In this document: positions 60,901-64,000 of the stretch, piece after piece
Position numbering within the stretch: the first letter of the stretch is position 1
Layout of the letters: the number at the start of each line of letters is the position of its first letter
Source of the DNA: Strigamia acuminata
Lineage: Eukaryota; Arthropoda; Chilopoda; Geophilomorpha; Linotaeniidae
Length of the DNA stretch: 64,000 nt
Reading direction: 5' to 3'
Assembly: GCA_949358305.1 (NCBI GenBank)
Contig: OX442315.1
Coordinates: 31,832,427 to 31,896,426 of the forward strand
Translations under genes and position numbers: made by a program
The notes under the pieces: model-generated
What the model saw: the letters and a program-made list of their open reading frames with translations, nothing else
The model's database searches: none
What the model was told of the DNA's origin: nothing

Positions 60901-63900
60901 GTGGAGTTTAATTGGGAGTGGACAATGCAGCACAACTGAAGATGGTAATTTAGAATAAAAATAAATTGCTTTTTTTAGTTTTTATAATTTTATTTTGATG
61001 GAAAAGGTTATGATGGCGATAATAGCGACGTTGACATTGAAGGAAACGATTGTTTGAGTGATTTGGACATGCAAACTTTACAGTTACCCAAATTTTGGTT
61101 GATTCTCAGGGTTTTACCGGATAAAGTTTGCGTCTATTTCCACGCAAGAGACACTCAAGAAAACGACGAGCAGCTTCAACATTGGAAAGATTTGTACAAT
61201 CAAGTGATTAAAAACATTAAAAACATCTGCAAACTTGTTAATCAGGTATTTATGACGCTCAAATCAGCGATTAACAATTTGTATTAATTAAAAGTTTTTA
61301 TTTTAGACTTTGTTACTGCAAGATCTGCACGACACACGAATGTGTAACCAGTTACTAGAGTCGGAAACGAATGAAGATATTTGGAGATTTGATGATTACA
61401 TATTTGCTAGGAACAAACAGAGTTTATACGATGGTGTGGATAAATATAAATATAATTATTTGTGTATTATTTATTTTTATTTTTTTGTTATTTTTAGATA
61501 CTAAACAAGATATTATGGAATATCAAGACGGTTACTTGAAGGCTAATTTAGATTTTATGCCGGGTGCTTTTGCGTGTAACGTTGTGTGGCAAATGCACTT
61601 TATATTGCATTCGCGGCTGAAAACCGGACCGGGCCGAACGGGAGTGTCGAGAGGTTTATCGCAAAGTTTCACGTTTTGACTGTTAAATTTACGTTGGGCC
61701 TTTTTAGGTATTCAAGCAATGCGAGGAATTTTGAACGCATTCTCAGTTAATAATAGGGAGAATATGTTTGTGTATGCGGAAACATCGGGATCAGTTTTTT
61801 ATTTACGGTTAAATGAAAGTCAGTGCCTGTCTTTGAGTGGTTCACATAACGTATTTGATTCGAGTTCAAACACTGAAAATTGTGAGGAGTTATTGGCGAG
61901 GATGTTTGGTGGTTTGTTGGTTAAATTTGTGTTTGTTTGTATTTAGTGTCAGCTGTTTCTGCTAAAAAGTCACTAACGGAAGAGGATGAAATTCATGTAA
62001 ATTATTTTTACGGCTTTCTAAAACTGTTTTTATATTATTTTATTTTTTGAATTAATTATTTGAATTGTAGTTGCAGGAAGCGAGATCCAGGATTAATTCT
62101 ATGACAGACTTACCACACGACGCAGTGTCGTTAGTCTCAAAGGTTTCAGTTGGTAAAAACAAGTCGGAAGATAGTATACAATTATTGGTTCACGGAATTA
62201 CAGAAGCAGGTATTTTTATATTACAAAAAGGTTACAAAAATGGAGTTTTTACACAAAATATTACAAATTAAGAGCAAAAATGTAATTTTAGTCAGAAAAA
62301 ATTAAATTTTAGGCAGAAAAAATGAAATTTTAGGCAGAAAAATGAAATTTTAGGCAGAAAAATGAAATTTTAGGCAGAAAAATGAAATTTTAGGCAGAAA
62401 AATGAAATTTTAGGCAGAAAAATGAAATTTTAGGCAGAAAAATGAAATTTTAGGCAGAAAAATGAAATTTTAGGCAGAAAAATGAAATTTTAGGCAGAAA
62501 AATGAAATTTTAGGCAGAAAAATGAAATTTTAGGCAGAAAAATGAAATTTTAGGCAGAAAAATTCACATTTAAGAAAAAAATGGGATCTTTTTACCAAAA
62601 ACTGAAAATCAATGTGCAAAAACGATACTTTTAGGTATAAAAAGCTCTATTTTTCCGTTTGCTTTCGTGGCGACACCGGCCTGGTAATCACTAATATTAC
62701 TTTCGGTGTACTCAATTTTTTTTATCGTTATTTTTCAGGTGTTGAAATAAAGGAAGATCTTGTTCAAGTTCTTCAAAATCGTCTGGACGAGGCTGTTTTA
62801 GATGTAATTGCAGTCACGTTGAGTAGAAATCCAATGTGCAAATTGACTGCCGAAGACGTTCAGTTCATTCAGAAGCCAAACGAGCCGCCAAAAGCCGTCA
62901 TGCAGTTCACCATTTGTTCCCACGCGCAACAATATCTACAAGCGCTAAGCTGTTACTTGAAGCAGAATTTGCTGCAATTCCTCAACATGCCGAAATACAT
63001 CGATGCGAAACCCGAGTCTCATTTCCAAGACTACAATCCCAGCTGTTCGGAGAGCGAGGCACTCAAGGAAGGCGATGCATTCCTGTACAATCGACCACAA
63101 GGCTCGGGAAACAAAGGTCGAACATAAAACAAAATAAAAGAGAGAAAAATTAATTTTTGTTGTTTTAAATTAGGAATTGCTTTGATTGCGCTGTCGCTCG
63201 TCGATGGTCGTCAAGGAAATCCTGTTCAACATTTTTCTAGTCCCTCTCCGATCCCGCTCGATCATTTAGAAGCGCTTACGAAAAACGATTTCGAGTCGTT
63301 GACGTTCAGCCAATTGTACGTCGCGTCAAAGGAACCAACGAAATTACCAGGCAAGTTTTAAAAAAAAATTAAAAGTGTTTTTAATTTTTTAATATTTGTT
63401 TTCTTTGTAGGGCCGTGGAATTTGATTCAGTTACGGATTTGGCAGCGGGGGAAAATAGATTTAGAACACCTGACAAGCCGACTTTTAAGCGCCGTTCGTC
63501 ACGCATTGTGGGATGTCGTTATGGAATACCGTGTTCTCGTGGCTCCGTTAAACGAATGTCAGTTCACGGAAGGCCCGTCGTTTTGTTCGGAGCCAGTGAC
63601 CCCGATTAAAGGTTCTTTTAATCTCTTTCTTATTATTTTCTAATTTGTTAATCGTTTATTTTAACACGACGCAATTACTAGGTATATTAAATGAATAAAT
63701 AGTTGAAAGGTGATGGGAAAAATAGTACGGATTTATTAACAAGTGAGCAATTCCTTTGTGATTGTCAATTCCAGAACTACGATCGAAATCTTTGGGTGGC
63801 GCTGGTTGGTTGTATCCAAGATTCCCTCTTTCTTCCGATAGTAAGTTTAACCACGTAACTACACGCCCACATCGGGTTTTATTTTAAAATAATTTTCTTT

Positions 63901-64000
63901 TTTCTCTTCTGACTTCAAACGTAACTACGTAGTCTTTGTGTGCGTGTTTGGTGTTATTTTCGTGTCTTGTCTTGTCATGTTGTGTGCACAATTTTCGATT
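48909..64000 (+). CDS. SZT2: KICSTOR complex scaffold protein SZT2 (3' end outside window)
   Basis: SZT2 holds KICSTOR (with KPTN, ITFG2, KICS2) together and brings GATOR1 to the lysosome, so that mTORC1 is shut off when amino acids are low. The window holds 38 coding exons, about 2,493 codons (human about 3,400 aa), so roughly the first 70 percent; the last exon seen ends at 63840. Conserved blocks in order: [19 protein letters not shown] near the start, [156 protein letters not shown], and [18 protein letters not shown]. An Asn/Ser-rich insert lies near 52860-52930. The start ATG (48909) gives MGESE, followed by a donor. I infer, but did not test, a vWA-like fold around [11 protein letters not shown]. 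Confidence 0.95.
51900..52361. repeat. 41-bp minisatellite with 123-bp higher-order period, SZT2 intron 14
   Basis: About eleven 41-bp units; the core is TGACTTGGTAAGTCATAATT. GGTAAGT begins at 51959 and then every 41 bp through 52328, ten exact copies. Every third unit carries TTAGCATAAATATGAC in place of TTAACATAAATGTGAC (about 52064, 52187, 52310), so the array grew in blocks of three. Each unit contains a consensus-like 5' splice site. Confidence 0.93.
54283..57539 (+). other. SZT2 intron 19 (3.3 kb)
   Basis: Longest intron of SZT2 in the window. AT-rich, with a piece of the GGCATGAAGATAC-type repeat near 55415 and a moderately GC-rich stretch at about 56260-56660. No gene is supported; short frames here have no recognisable features. 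Confidence 0.7.
62282..62560. repeat. 20-bp minisatellite, 12 perfect units, SZT2 intron 34
   Basis: AATGAAATTTTAGGCAGAAA is repeated exactly twelve times from 62321 to 62560, preceded by two diverged units from 62282. Each unit carries TTTTAG|GCAG, which looks like a 3' splice site core. The real acceptor lies downstream at 62738. Perfect identity implies recent expansion or ongoing homogenisation. Confidence 0.95.
63351..63410 (+). other. SZT2: GC-AG intron in SZT2
   Basis: The donor reads CCAG|GCAAGT, the standard context for GC-AG introns, and the acceptor is TTTGTAG|GG. Using it joins ...TKLPG to [10 protein letters not shown] in phase. The nearest GT (63356) would shift the frame and lose the conserved downstream sequence. 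Confidence 0.8.

Larger units (their letters stand above)
48909..63840 (+). other. SZT2: SZT2 exon map
   Basis: Coding exons: 48909-48923, 49192-49326, 49390-49572, 49638-49715, 49774-49866, 49958-50083, 50152-50302, 50374-50591, 50657-50790, 50852-50991, 51053-51149, 51206-51340, 51398-51607, 51673-51876, 52415-52529, 52598-53073, 53143-53221, 53932-54047, 54120-54282, 57540-57768, 57832-58023, 58087-58805, 58874-58980, 59042-59249, 59312-59405, 59483-59951, 60013-60277, 60350-60944, 61007-61245, 61307-61433, 61498-61653, 61708-61908, 61947-61996, 62071-62209, 62739-63116, 63174-63350, 63411-63611, 63775-63840. All junctions keep phase. Weak donors: GTTAAC at 52530 and GTCGAA at 63117. The donor at 63351 is GC. 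Most introns are 40-75 nt; the 54283-57539 intron (3.3 kb) is the longest. Confidence 0.85.

Overview
The window is a piece of an AT-rich nuclear genome from an animal. It holds four protein-coding genes split by many GT-AG introns, with long non-coding stretches full of small DNA transposon relics. The four are orthologues of CPSF3 (CPSF73), CARM1 (PRMT4), MED8 and SZT2. All four protein calls rest on recognising conserved residues by eye. SZT2 and CARM1 together, plus the MED8/SZT2 arrangement, point to a metazoan, probably an invertebrate. Sequence alone does not settle the phylum; a tunicate or a cnidarian would both fit.

Layout. 1-2424: no confident gene; a degraded minus-strand reading frame at 567-985 and a GC-rich repeat patch near 1020-1140. 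2425-5092 (+): CPSF3, complete, 10 coding exons, 690 aa. After a gap of about 400 bp, 5494-41910 (+): CARM1, 13 coding exons, 623 aa, whose introns 2 (24.6 kb) and 3 (6.5 kb) hold most of the repeats in the window. These include a hAT element with a perfect 8-bp target duplication, a nested foldback element, several TA-flanked MITEs and a decayed Copia fragment. CARM1 ends at a TGA that sits 4 nt before an intron; the frame continues open for 31 codons across that intron. 42069-47463: 3' UTR and intergenic DNA without a supported gene. 47464-48481 (-): MED8, complete, 5 exons, 246 aa. 48482-48908: a 427-bp shared divergent promoter. 48909 to past the window end (+): SZT2, 38 coding exons inside the window, about 2,493 codons, 3' part missing.

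The four genes do not form one pathway. CPSF3 cuts pre-mRNA and histone mRNA 3' ends, CARM1 methylates arginines on chromatin and coactivators, and MED8 is a Mediator head subunit. SZT2 is the scaffold of KICSTOR, which brings GATOR1 to the lysosome to restrain mTORC1. The MED8-SZT2 head-to-head pair is also found in human (chromosome 1p34), so this is retained ancestral linkage.

No new multi-gene system was found. The observations most worth following are the CARM1 C-terminal TGA and frame-preserving exon pair, the conserved MED8-SZT2 bidirectional promoter with a TCACGTGA motif, and two SZT2 intron minisatellites made of splice-site-like units. Splice sites were placed by conserved protein sequence and by checking that every exon joins in phase; UTR ends and transcription starts are not resolved.
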